A stretch of DNA of 64,000 nucleotides from Armigeres subalbatus (Eukaryota > Arthropoda > Insecta > Diptera > Culicidae). Under the pieces are notes generated by a model. That model saw nothing but the letters and a program-made list of their open reading frames with translations. It was not told the DNA's origin and searched no databases. The DNA is taken from the NCBI RefSeq assembly GCF_024139115.2, contig NC_085141.1, positions 246,744,096 through 246,808,095 of the forward strand. The letters run 5' to 3'. Each line of letters opens with the position of its first letter. Within the stretch, counting starts at the first letter, position 1. Of the stretch, positions 31,880 to 43,199 are shown one piece after another. The position numbers and the translations under genes were made by a program.

Positions 31880-33476
31880 TGTGCAGTTCTACGTTCTATA
31901 GTTTTGAATCAATGTGACGCCATGCTCACGATAGAATGCTATCCACTTTCGACACAGTTATTTATACGTTTGTACGAAACCTTTACTCTCGTTAGAGAAA
32001 TGAATCTCGAAAGTCAATTATCATCGTCGTAATTTACAAATTAATGATCACCGCAGGCTATTATCCCCAATTAGAAAGTGACTTTCCACTATCCGACTGA
32101 CGTTCGTTTGCTTCTCTGATTTACCTACTAAAGGGCAGACGGTTTACGATCATCGATGGTGGCATCATATTGTCACGCAGCACCAGGTAAATAGTAATAG
32201 TTTTTATGGTTTCAAACAGTGCTCCATCGGTTCCACTCACGTTCCAGTAGGTACATTAAGTTGCGGCATTTTCACGAAATTTCATGAGTGAATCGCCGAA
32301 ACTACTTTCGTACAACTTTGCCATTTTGCCCTAGTCACAGGGAATCAATATTCGAGCAACGCCTAACAATATACTCTTTGTCATCAACAGAGTTTGTTAC
32401 TGACAAACGCACCTAGCGACAAACCTTTATCAGAACCCGAACACAATATGACAAGAATCATTTGCCTTGCATGCTTTGATATCTCCGAAAATACGCTGCT
32501 AATTTTGTAATCATTGTTCGATTCTCGAATATTTCCATAAAAGCAGAAACTATGATAGCATAAAACCGAAATTTTCACTAGAAATAATGCAAAACAACGG
32601 GATGAAAAGTTAGCAACAAGATTGTTTTCTTTTTTGTTGCTGACAAAAATTTTCGGATCTTTGTCATTATTATCTCCGACAAAAACAAAGCTTTGTCGTT
32701 GGTTCTCTTTTGTCGCTTGTTTCGCAGGCGCATTCCAAAAAAATTGATTCCCTGCCTAGTCATGCTATTTATTTGGGAAGAGGAAATTTCCACTGGCTAC
32801 TAGTATAGATGTTGTAACTGAATTGCCGTGCAGCACCTGCACGATTGCAGTTGTTGTTACTAACGTAACTGCAGTTAGGGATTGCGGGTGTGTATACTTA
32901 GAATCCCCCCAGTTTTTCAATTATAGGGTGGAGGCGGCTAAGAACATCACACTTAGTGGCTCGTTGCATCACGAGGTGCCATTTAGATTTAATTTTCATT
33001 ACGGTTGACATGAAACTGTGTTTGTCGTCGCCGCACCGGCTAGTTAGGAGGTAATTAAAATTTTATTCTTTTGTTCTGGGGGAGAAGTTGGCTTAATTGC
33101 TGACACGTACACCCGTATGTCGTCATAAGGGATAAAAAGTTGGGGAAACAGGTAATTATAATTGAAATCGTCGATTCAGACAGAATCAATATACTTTTTC
33201 AATTTCTGGGAGGTTTGTGTCACCGAGTTTGAGTTTGTGCCAGTTCCATCATATTAGATAATACGAAGTTCCATCATACGACGAGCTAACAGTCGACGGA
33301 CACAAATCATTTAACACTTAATTATAGGTGATAATTGAGTAGGCAGTGCTCAGTCGAAGCTGAGATTGATATACTGATTAGACAGTATGTTAAGGTCGAA
33401 AGGTAGGAATAAAAAAACTAGGAATAGAAAAACTATCGTGAGAAAAATCGTAATGAGGAGAAAACGTACCTTCAGA
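31880..33476. other. No recognised gene
   Basis: AT-rich sequence. GACAAA/TTTGTC words cluster at 32380-32430 and 32630-32720 in opposite orientation and may mark a decayed inverted-repeat element of about 330 bp, not firm enough to call. Nothing else is recognised. Confidence 0.3.
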
Positions 33477-33634
33477 GTACACTCGATTCTTTTTTTACGC
33501 GGGGGATGCGTTCCGTGTAAAAAAAAGTTTTTAGTTCAAAATTCGAAAATCCGTGTGAAAAAAAGTTTAATGATTTCTCGACGAGTCATGCAAAATGGAG
33601 CAACTTTGCGTGTAAAAACAGAATCGGGTGTAAC
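33477..33634. mobile_element. 158 bp MITE, GT(T)ACACYCGATTCT ends
   Basis: The left end GTACACTCGATTCTTTTTTT ACGCGG and the right end (inverse) GTTACACCCGATTCTGTTTT TACACGC are inverted repeats of about 27 bp. The interior GCGTTCCGTGTAAAAAA is typical of a short stem-rich MITE. Confidence 0.55.
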
Positions 33635-33639
33635 TTGTA

Positions 33640-34507
33640 CCATGTTATTTTATTACAGAAATCCAGATTCCCCGATCTGAGTTATTTTCAGTGCACTATC
33701 ATCATTGAAATCTACCGGAAATCCGTTGTGCAAGTCAGGAAAATGCATGCATGCTTCGTTATCTGCCTATTCTTAGAGAGTGCTCTGACATGGCATGGTC
33801 TCCGTAAATAGACAAAGCTCACCTTTCTTTCTGTTACACACAACACCGTTCAATACTCCAACCTTCATTGTCGAGATTGTGAATATTTATCGAGTTGCAA
33901 AGTGTATGACCACCACTGACCACTGACCAGTGTAACATTTTATCTGCCACTGATTGTGTGTTCGACATACCAGATAATTATTATTCTCATTTCCAAAAGT
34001 ATCTTTTTGGCTTAATCATTACAGATAATGTGAATCTCAATTAGACCAATTTTGATCGAAATTATTGAAAATTTTACCCGAGTCAATTTTTTGTTTCGTT
34101 AGACAACGACTCAATTGTCACAAAATCATCGATTCTCTTTTTCTTCTACTGCAGTAATTAAATTCAATTTGTTTTCGATTAATGATTGCTTTCAATCTAT
34201 GTAGTGCCAAATCCTTTCCCAATAACAAAAAATCTTTTCCATCGACAAAGGTGGTGATGCAGAGAGGTTTACGGTATACAACAGCGAATGAAGTTGCACT
34301 AAAATCGCATCCTTCCCCGTCAACATGTGAGAAATGTGGTTGACACCCATCTTAGCTTGTTGTAATCAATATCGGAGTAGCATGAGCAACTATAATTTGT
34401 ATAACATGAATATTATGTAGAACACACGAACTGTACAAACGGCTAGCACACAATTGTGTAATACTTGATAAACCAGTATTGTTTGTCAAATACTGTCATT
34501 TATTGTA
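33640..34507. other. No recognised gene
   Basis: AT-rich sequence without a supported ORF or shared repeat. Confidence 0.35.
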
Positions 34508-34511
34508 TTAA

Positions 34512-35056
34512 GCTTTCCGTCCCTGACGTTTGTTTTTAAAGGCTTTCAAAAATTAAAACTGCTGTAAAAACCACATTTCTTAACCGATTCCTTCGCAACA
34601 AGTTGCATTCGATCCGGATGGATCCCAATTTTTGATTTGCGTCAATCCTCAGCACGATTCCAAAAATATTTCAGAATCGCCGGAAAAAGTGGCCATTTAC
34701 AAATTTAATTCAAAACAGGTCGTGCGACACCCCAAACTTCATGTTTTCATAAAGCAATGATGGTAATAATATTTTCAGGGTTCCTGGGCCATTCGGGTTC
34801 AATCCGGCCACATCGGCAATAATCCGGGGGACCTCATAAATGGCCTTTTAATAAATTTAGTCAAAATAAGTCGTGTGACACCTCAAACTTCATGATTTCA
34901 CATAACAATGACACATTCACCAAGTATGAATCATAAATTGGGATCCGTCCGGATTAGAGCAACTTGTTGCGAAGGAATCGGTAAAGAAATGTGGTTTTTA
35001 CAGCAGTTTTAATTATTATTGAAAACTCTTAAAAACAGACGTTAGGGACTGAAAGG
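34512..35056. mobile_element. piggyBac-like non-autonomous element, TTAA target
   Basis: TTAA lies at 34508-34511 and 35057-35060. The TIRs start GCTTTCCGTCCCTGACG and, inverted, CCTTTCAGTCCCTAACG. They extend about 120 bp through AAAACTGCTGTAAAAACCAC, CCGATTCCTTCGCAACAAGT and GATCCGGATGGATCCCAAT. The interior has two CGTGYGACACCYCAAACTTC blocks related to the array at 3257-3765. TTAA duplication is diagnostic for piggyBac, but the TIR bases are not the commonest for that family and no transposase is present. Confidence 0.6.
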
Positions 35057-35064
35057 TTAATACC

Positions 35065-36250
35065 AAGAACCGCTAACCTTAACCTTAACTGTACAAAAAG
35101 GATTTCACGCTGTTAGGTGGGGTTGGGAGTTCATAAAATGCGGCGACCATCCCATTGGTCATTGTAAACGTGAATTTGGAAATGTTTAGCTTTTGCGTGA
35201 CATCATTCGTGCACGAGCCTCTACTTAAAAACGTAATTTCCCTTGCTTTCTCACGCCATCCTTGCAATTCCACATCGCGTGAATAGACCAAATTCACATC
35301 AAATTACGTACTTTCTTTCGAGAACGTATCCGCCACTGGAGGTTCACCGCTGGCGCCTCTTCGACCGTAGACAGACAAATAAGTACGCATCTCGCAATAA
35401 TATTTACGCTGCTTGCAAGCAACGACAACATTCGATGGCTCGGCTGCTTTTCCTTTCACACTACGCAAACAAATAATGCGGCGAATGCGGACTATTTTTG
35501 CCAATATTAAAAATAAAAATGTACTCTGTACCTATACTCTACTTCGTTCGACAGCAGGACGTGGATGTCATCTTACAGTTGGTCGCGCTCGGGCAAATCG
35601 ATTTTGACAAATTAGCTCTTCAATTTTGGGATCGTGTGTGTATTTTGGGAACTGTCAGCAACGTTTGAACGGTCTACCGAATATTTTTAAAAAACATTGC
35701 TCATTTGAACTGTGCCCGATCCTGGTGGATTTGAACGCGCGTAAAAGCATTCGGGATGTATTTTGCTGTTCATTGAATCGTCGCGTCATTCCGAAGGCTT
35801 GAGTAACAGCATAGATGAATAATGTAGACCAGCCACTGCATTAAGAGGGCAGGGCTGCTGGTGCACCGTGAAAAATAATCAATATTTTGAATTACTGCGC
35901 CACATGTTTTGAATTTGTCATCTTCTACTAGCGTGCAGCAACCGAAGGGATGGTGCAAACCGAAGTTAAAGGCCAAACACGTGAGGGTTTCAATAACAAT
36001 TCTTGTTTGTATACAAATAATTCTTGTGCCATGGGAAATCTAGTCGTAGATTCAGTCTGATTAGTTTACAGCTTTTTTATTGGCTAGCACTATTGACATA
36101 GAACGGGCTGTTTCTACTGTCACTGTCTGTTGATTAATTTTTTATAGAGTAATAATATCACACTTAGTATTGGCACACGCTTTAATAACTCCAAGTCGAC
36201 TGAATTGCAAAACACTGAAGATATATGTTAAGTCGAAATATTAATTTTGT
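35065..36250. other. No recognised gene
   Basis: Short overlapping frames at 35085-35607 on both strands have no recognisable domain. Base composition is less AT-rich at 35240-35600. I cannot support a gene. Confidence 0.3.
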
Positions 36251-36502
36251 CTTTTTGCGAATAACGGTTGAATCAAAGTTTATTGCCCAATTTTCGGAGT
36301 ACAAATTAATTAGTGTGTTTGAAATCAATTCTCAGCGCTATTTGTACCCACTGATCCCGTTACGATCTTTGCAAGGACCCGTGCCTTCGTTTTACGTTGG
36401 ACCCGTTTGCGGAAGTAAAATTCCGACAAGCGGTGGTAATCCTGCAGGGACACCGTTCTGGGAAAAAACCTCTTAGAAGGTCACGTCTCCACGCTCAGCA
36501 AC

Positions 36503-38161
36503 GAGTATCTCCACTTCCTTTAAAGAAACAAGGTTTCAAGACCGTCCTGCCCAAGCGCGGAAAAAACAGAAGGAAGCTGGAGACTTCAGATATTCCTTCT
36601 AAATCTAATGTTGACATTGTTTCTTCTCCTATCGAACTGAGCAATCAGTGCGATTTGATTAATGATGAAATTGAGCAAATCGAATCTACCTTTAGCCCAG
36701 GTGATTCGATTCATGCGAAGAAACAAAGGATTCCGCCAATTATGGTATCTGTTGCCGAGTTTTCTGGCTTTCGGAATGAAATCTTGAGTAACCTTCAGGG
36801 GATCAAGGTTTCATTTCAGATTGCTAGGAAGGGTGTCTGCCGCGTTTTGCCGGGATCCTTTGACGATCGCAAACGTCTTCTTCAGTATTTAACTGAGAAG
36901 CGCCATAAATTCTTCACATACGACGACAAAACTGAGCGATTGTTCAAAGTCGTCTTGAAAGGTCTCCCAAGTGATGACAAATCACTGGATTAAAATTGAA
37001 ATTTCTCAATTACTTGGATTTTCACCAGTCCAGGTAATAAAGATGAAAAAGAAATCCCACTTCCCAGAGGGGCATTTCTCAAGAATTTTATTTAGTTCAT
37101 TTTAACAAAAGTGAACTAAATAATATGAAAAGTTTGGAAAAGGCCTGTATTATGTCCCATGTCCGTGTTACATGGGAACATTTCCGCAGGCCTGGGGGAA
37201 ATTTCCAAAACCCCACCCAGTGCCAAAAGTGGGGTCATGGAACCAAACATTGTCACATGGATGCTAAATGCATGATTTGTGGTGGAACCTCTCACGCCAA
37301 GGACGCATGTCCTGTGAGAGAAGATTCCAATAAATTTAAATGCGCAAATTGTGGGGGCAATCATAAATCCAATTTCTGGGAATGCCCTTCACGCAAAAAA
37401 GTTTTGAATTCCCGTGCAAAATTGATGACGGGAAATTCCAATCGGATCCCAGATTCGACGGGTAGAAATTTTTCAAACGCTCAAATTTCGAAACCGGTTA
37501 CCGGTCGAGCTATTCATACCCACCACAATTCACAAACAAATTTTGCCGCTCGTCAACGGGTAGCAAGCACTTCAGTAAATTCCAATTCTTCCAATGTACC
37601 TACGTATGCAAACATCGCTGCTGGTAGACAAAATTTCTCTTCTCAAAATGAGGTTTATACCCATGTCCCAACGGAAAATAACGGTCATGTTGCCGATACA
37701 GGTAGCATGACTGCTTCCGATTTTGATTTTTTAACTGAACAATTGCATCACATGATTGATGCAATGTTCAAAGCAAATACCATTCCTGAAGCTGTTCAGG
37801 TTGGTATAAAGTCTTCTTCTTCTCCTTCATTGGCATTACATCCCCCACTGGGACATTGCCGCCTCGCAGCTTAGTGTTCACTTAGCACTTCCACAGTTAT
37901 TAACTGCGAGGTTTCTAAGCCAAGTTACCATTTCTGCATTCGTATATCATGAGGCTAACACGATGATACTTTTATGCCCAAGGAAGTCGAGACAATTTCC
38001 AATCCGAAAATTGTCTAGACCGGCACCGGGAATCGAACCCAGCCACCCTCAGCATGGTCTTGCTTTGTAGCCGCGCATCTTACCGCACGGCTAAGGAGGG
38101 CCCTGGTATAAAGTACACACAAAAAATTGTTATCGGACTCCGTTTCAATGGATCCAAGTAA
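36503..38161 (+). pseudogene. Jockey copy B ORF1: gag-like protein, start lost, frameshifted
   Basis: The start codon of copy A (ATGAGC) is ACGAG here, followed by a ~39 bp deletion, so no native start remains. The frame then carries LPLKKQGFKTVLPKRGK, SKSNVDIVSSPIELSN and KKQRIPPIMVSVAEFSG, identical in order to copy A. Losses near 36990 (about 5 bp relative to A) and near 37065 shift the frame before the cysteine region. The knuckles are CMICGGTSHAKDAC and CANCGGNHKSNFWEC; the first knuckle reads NPTQCQKWGHGTKHC, missing CRK relative to A. A SINE at 37813-38104 splits the last ~15 codons. Confidence 0.9.
37813..38104 (-). mobile_element. tRNA-derived SINE (Feilai-like), nearly intact
   Basis: On the minus strand it begins AGGGCCCTCCTTAGCCGTGC, has box A-like TTAGCCGTGCGGTAAGATGC and box B GGGTTCGATTCCC, a common body, and ends GTAATGCCAATGAAGGAGAA then (GAA)n. 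The target duplication GGTATAAAGT is exact at 37803-37812 and 38105-38114. Copy A has a single ACTTTATACC (15624-15633) at the homologous position and is the empty site. This is the reference copy for the other SINEs of the family in the window. Confidence 0.9.
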
Positions 38162-40805
38162 TTGTGTGAAAGTTCTAAATTGGAATGCCCGCTCTCTAAA
38201 GGGTAAGGAAGATGAATTATTCAACTTCCTAACAGTTCATAATGTGCATATTGCCATTATAACAGAAACTTATTTAAAACCAGGACTCTCCATTAAAAGA
38301 GATCCAAATTATTTTATCTACAGAAATGATCGTCTTGACAGCGCCTGAGGTGGGGTCGCCATTGTCATCAATAGACGTATCAAACATAAATTATTTTCTT
38401 CGTTCGAAACCAAAGTTTTTGAAACCTTGGGAGTTTCTGTTGAAACCAATTTTGGACAATTTTCCATCATTGCAGCCTACTTGCCTTTTCAATGCAATGG
38501 GCAGCAAAAGAATTTGTTGAAAGCTGATCTTCAAGTTCTGACTCGCAACAAATCAAAATTCTTCGTAATTGGTGACTTCAATGCCAAACACCGTTCATGG
38601 AATAATGCTCAAAGCAATTCCAATGGTAAAATTTTATTTGAAGATTGTTCTGCGGGATATTATACTATTCAATATCCCAATGGACCAACTTGTTTTTCTT
38701 CCAGTCGAAATCCTTCTACAATTGATTTGGTTTTAACGGATTCAAGTCAGCTGTGTGGCCAATTGCTAACTCATGCTGACTTTGACTCTGATCACCTTCC
38801 TGTGACGTTTGAAATCTCACAAGAAGCCATTTATTATCCAATCAGCTATACTTTAAATTATCATAGAGCTGATTGGGATTTATATAAAACGTATATCGAT
38901 AGGAATTTTGATGTTGATATTCCACTCGATACCAAAGGTGATATTGATAATGCTCTCGTATCTTTGACAAATTTAATTGTCAAAGCCAGAAGCATTGCAA
39001 TTCCGAAATGTGAAGTTAAATTCAACTCCATTATTATTGACGACGATCTTCAGCTACTGATCCGTCTTAAAAATGTGAGAAGAAGGCAATACCAAAGAAC
39101 TCGCGATCCCGCGTTGAAAGTTATTTGGCGAGATTTGCAAAATGAAATTAAAAAACGTTTCGCTATTCTGAGAAATACCAACTTTGAGAATAATGTCTCG
39201 AAGTTGGATCCCAGTTCGAAACCCTTTTGGAAATTAACAAAAATTCTTAAAAAACCTCAAAAGCCAATTCCAGCGCTTAAAGAGGGAAATAAAATTTTAT
39301 TAACAAATGGCGAAAAGGCTCAAAAACTTGCTCAGCAGTTCGAGAGTGCCCATAATTTTAGTGTAGGTCTCACTAGTCCAACTGAGGATCTGGTTACAAG
39401 GAGCTTCGAAGACATTCTCAACCAAGAGAATGTTTTTGACCCTTCGTTGGGAACTAATTTGGATGAAGTGAGATCTATTACTAGAAAATTTAAAAATATG
39501 AAAGCCCCGGGTGATGATGATATTTTCTACACACTTATCAAAAAACTTCCTGAGAGCTCTTTATCCTTTTTGGTTAATTTATTTAACAAATGTTTTCAAT
39601 TGGTATACTTCCCAGATAAATGGAAAAACGCCAAAGTTGTTCCTATTTTGAAGCCGGACAAAAATCCAGCTGAGGCTTCTAGTTATCGCCCAATCAGTTT
39701 GCTTTCTTCAATAAGCAAACTGTTTGAAAAGATTATTTTAAATAGAATGATCGTTCATATTAATGACAATTCTATTTTTGCTGATGAGCAATTTGGTTTT
39801 CGCCATGGGCATTCAACCACCCATCAGTTATTAAGAGTAACGAATTTAATTCGGCTCAACAAATCTGAAGGATATTCGACTGGAGTTGCTATTCTTGATA
39901 TAGAGAAAGCATTTGACAGTGTTTGGCATGAAGGTTTGATTGTAAAATTGATGAATTTTAATTTTCCTCTGTACATCATTAAACTGATCCAAAATTATTT
40001 ACCAGATCGCTCACTGCAGGTAAACTATCAGAATTCCAAATCTGATAGATTACCTGTAAGGGCTGGTGTCCCCCAAGGCAGCATACTGGGGCCCATATTG
40101 TATAACATTTTTACTTCTGACTTACCTGATTTACCACCAGGGTGTCAAAAATCTTTGTTTGCAGATGACACAGGTCTCTCAGCCAAAGGGCGAAGCCTTC
40201 GTGTCATTTGTAGTAGATTGCAAAAAAGTTTGGATATTTTCTCCACTTACATGCAAAAATGGAAAATTTCCCCGAATGCTTCCAAAACTCAGCTTATAAT
40301 TTTCCCACATAAGCCGAGAGCTTCTTATTTGAAACCTTCTAGCAGACATATTGTCACTATGAATGGGGTTCCAATTAATTGGTCTAGCGAAGCTAAATAT
40401 TTAGGACTTCTGCTAGATCAAAAATTAACTTTTAAAAATCACATTGAAGGCCTTCAAGCCAAATGTAACAAATATATCAAGTGTCTATATCCACTTATAA
40501 ACAGAAAATCAAAACTTTGTCTTAAGAACATACTTTTGATTTACAAACAAACCTTTTGACCTGCCATGTTGTATGCTGTGCCAATATGGGCTAGTTGCTG
40601 CAATACCAGAAAGAAGGCACTCCAGAGGATTCAAAATAAAATTTTGAAAATGATTCTGAAGTTGCCTCCGTGGTATAGTACCAATGAACTTCATAGTATT
40701 TCTAATATTGAGACATTGCAACAAATGTCCAACAAAATAATTTCCAATTTTAGACAAAAATCGTTGCAATCTTCTATTGCAACGATTAACTCCTTGTACC
40801 ATTAG
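38148..40805 (+). pseudogene. Jockey copy B ORF2: endonuclease-reverse transcriptase, two TGA stops only
   Basis: All parts lie in one reading frame of 885 codons from the ATG at 38148 to TAG at 40803-40805. Only two TGA codons interrupt it: 38346-38348 (TGT in copy A) and 40557-40559 (AGA in copy A). Domains: AP endonuclease at residues 1-230 (LNWNARSLKG, IITETY, VIGDFNAKHRSW, FDSDHLPV). RT at about 420-720: YRPISLLSSISKLFEK, FGFRHGHST, ILDIEKAFDSVWH, AGVPQGSILGPILYN and SLFADDTGLS, with both catalytic aspartates. A thumb/C-terminal region ends SLYH. There is no RNase H, as usual for Jockey. The central 710 codons are open and would retain complete RT, lacking only the endonuclease N-terminus and the last ~80 residues. 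Confidence 0.94.
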
Positions 40806-41041
40806 TATAAAGTAGGTTAAGTTTAGTTTTAGTTGAAAACATTGTAATTCCTACATGGTTCAATTCAAGGAAATATCCTAACTGCCAGGGGCAATTGAAA
40901 TGCATTAATAATAACTAAAAGCGTAACATAGCAAATAAGGATGATAGTGTTAAGAAAACACGGAACACCTAGTCTAAGTGATGAATGCATGTATTAGATA
41001 ATTAGCAAATAAAATTAGTTAAAAAAAAAACAAAAAAAAAA

Positions 41042-41735
41042 TGTTTGAAATCTTGTTATGTGGCGAATAGCCTCCAATGAACTTAGACTGTCGGTGAGGA
41101 TGAAGAAGTGGTCAGGAGGTAGGGATGCGATTTACTTGAGTGAATAGTGTATAGCTGCTAGCACAGCAGTATACATGGAACTAGGCTCTTCGAGCTTAAG
41201 TAGACGCTATGAAAAACGCTGAAAACACCGAAACCAGTGGAGTAATCCATTTTTGACCCGTCAGTGAAAAAGCTTCTCTCCTCGCTAGCGTCCCCATACT
41301 TGTAACAGAAGTAACAGAGGAGCTGTAAGAATCTATAAGAAGTTAGTACGATTGGTGTCAACCGAAGATGGGCTTACCTCCAGAGTCATATACCAGTGGT
41401 AAATACTCATGAATCGAGATTGAGGGTTTTGTTCGAGCAGATTCGCGAAGTTGTCATTGACCAAGGGATTGAGGACACCACAGTGGATGAGGAACCGGAG
41501 TGATAATTCCGCGAAACGATCTATTAGTGACTGTACTCCCGCAAGTACATCCAAGCTCATCGTATGAGTCGAATTCATACATCCTAAAGCGATACGGAGA
41601 CAGCGCGGTACTAAATCCGTTGAAACTTCAGCATGTGTGTTTTAGACGCGGACTGGAAGCAGAAACTACCGTATTCGAGGACCGACAACATGGTTTTTCG
41701 ATACAACACCATAAGATCTTCGGGATGCGTTCCGC
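41042..41735 (-). pseudogene. Older LINE relic with RNase H domain, host of Jockey copy B
   Basis: The minus strand carries a linker (SLDVLAGVQSLIDRFAEL, FLIHCGVLNPLVNDNFANLL) and an RNase H domain. Its first catalytic motif is RSFFTDGSKMDYSTGFGVFS (about 41285-41225). The second, AAIHYSLK..ASLPPDHFFI, and third, LTDSLSSLEAIRHITRFQT, reach the edge at 41042. The glutamate expected before AAIHY in RNase H is not obvious (reads VLAAIHYS). Beyond copy B, 36326-36250 on the minus strand plausibly continues the domain. RNase H in a LINE points to the I/R1/LOA/ingi-type lineages. Stops and frameshifts are present. Confidence 0.8.
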
Positions 41736-42006
41736 ATTATGTTACCGTTATTGATCGCTTTCTGATCGTTTCTGGCATTTTTGTGTGTTTTTTCTATAGC
41801 AAGGGTAAACGGAAATCTGCAAACAGACACCTGAGGAGGTTCACTCAGGTAGTGTGGGGATGGGATCACCTGACCCACTAAAACCGAAACCCTTTTGCCA
41901 GTCCGTATCCCCGGCCCGCAATTAAGCATAACACCAGGGGAGGACTATTGAGTACGCTCACGCCTATGCTAACGCACTCGACGTTATAACGCAACATCGA
42001 CTTCAA

Positions 42007-42255
42007 CACACTTAAATTATTTTTTAGATCTCGGCAAAATTTTTGCCGAGATTCCAACAGCCGAGATCTCGGTCATATTTTTTACTGAAATTCGGTAATT
42101 CCTTTACCGAAATTTCGTCAATATTTTGCCGAAATTCAGCATAGTTGATTAGTCTCGAAATCTCGGTAAAATTTTTACCGACATTCGTCAAAATCATTAC
42201 CAATATCTCGGCTGTTGGATTCTCGGCAATCGGTAAACTTAGAATTTTAAGTGTG
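42007..42255. mobile_element. MITE, CACACTTA...TCTCGGCAAA family, copy 2
   Basis: The ends CACACTTAAATTATTTTTTA and (inverse) CACACTTAAAATTCTAAG are TIRs. The interior consists of ATCTCGGYAAAATTTTKRCCGA words in both orientations, so it can fold heavily. Members are at 284-534 and 55290-55496. Confidence 0.65.
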
Positions 42256-42466
42256 AAGGGTGGTAACCTCAGCACCCGTAGATCGCAAGCTATGATAGTA
42301 ACCTATCGGTCTGTATCATAAACTCGCGTAGGAGACGAGCATCCCCACAACAAACGCCACACGTGAACCGCATTGACCTCTATATCTAATCTACATATGG
42401 AGATCCCCGCAGCCCACCCGCGACGTTTTTGTTGTTGGGGTGAGCATGGTGTTCACCGCATCCTAG

Positions 42467-42883
42467 GATGTTATCGATCATTTAGTAATTTGCGTTCGAT
42501 CATTTAGTAGTTTGTCAATAACTCATTCCAAAAGCTGAATTTCAAAATGTGTTTTTTGGTGCACTTCTAGTGCGAAGGTTTTTCTACAACTCTGCCTTAT
42601 GGTTCGTGGTTTGAATTCCACTAGTAACGGAGTTATAGCTATAGTTTCAGTAACTTAGACTAAATGATAACAAAATTCCAATCATTTAGTTTGAGTTAGT
42701 GCAACTAGCGCTCTAACTCCGTTATTAATTGAAATCTAACAACGAACCATTAGGCAGAGTTGTAGAAAAACCTTCGCACTAGAAGTCCACCATACAACAC
42801 ATTTTAAAAATCAAGTTCTGGAATGAGTTATTTACAAACTACTAAATGATCGAACGTTAATTACTAAATGATCGATACCATCC
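42467..42883. mobile_element. 417 bp palindromic (foldback) MITE
   Basis: Two arms of about 175 bp are inverted with roughly 85% identity by eye. They start GGATGTTATCGATCATTTAG and (inverse) GGATGGTATCGATCATTTAG and include a doubled CGATCATTTAGTA.TTTG, then AAGGTTTTTCTACAACTCTG and TAACGGAGTTAKAGC. The loop is about 60 bp. No ORF is present. The flanking duplication is unclear. Confidence 0.75.
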
Positions 42884-43199
42884 TTGTGCATCACAGTAGT
42901 CTCTACTGCAGCTGTTGGTTTTGTTAATGACGCCACCAGCGCTGTAGTTTTGACATAATCTGTTGAGAAGCTGTGTTCACTGCGTTCCATATAACCTCTT
43001 CTCGACACATCCTCTCATCGAGGTTGTCCGGGGCTGTATTCATGCCGCTAACAAACAGCATGGCATTGCGTTCAACATCGAATCGCGAGCATGCAAACAT
43101 CGCATGCTCTACCGATTCTACCTCACCTACACATTTCGGGCACTCCCCAGAATCTGCGAATCCGAACCTAGCCTTCTATTTTCACACTAGCCGGGAGAT

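Larger units (their letters stand above)
36327..41041 (+). mobile_element. Jockey-clade non-LTR retrotransposon, copy B
   Basis: Same family as copy A (12675-17300), opposite orientation. The target duplication TGTTTGAAATC is exact at 36316-36326 and 41042-41052. The 5' end is truncated about 150 bp inside copy A's start; a poly(A) of about 20 bases interrupted by one C closes the element. It contains ORF1, ORF2 and a Feilai-like SINE at 37813-38104. Copy B landed in an older RNase H-bearing LINE whose parts lie on both sides. It would not be mobile on its own because ORF1 lacks its start and is frameshifted. Confidence 0.95.
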
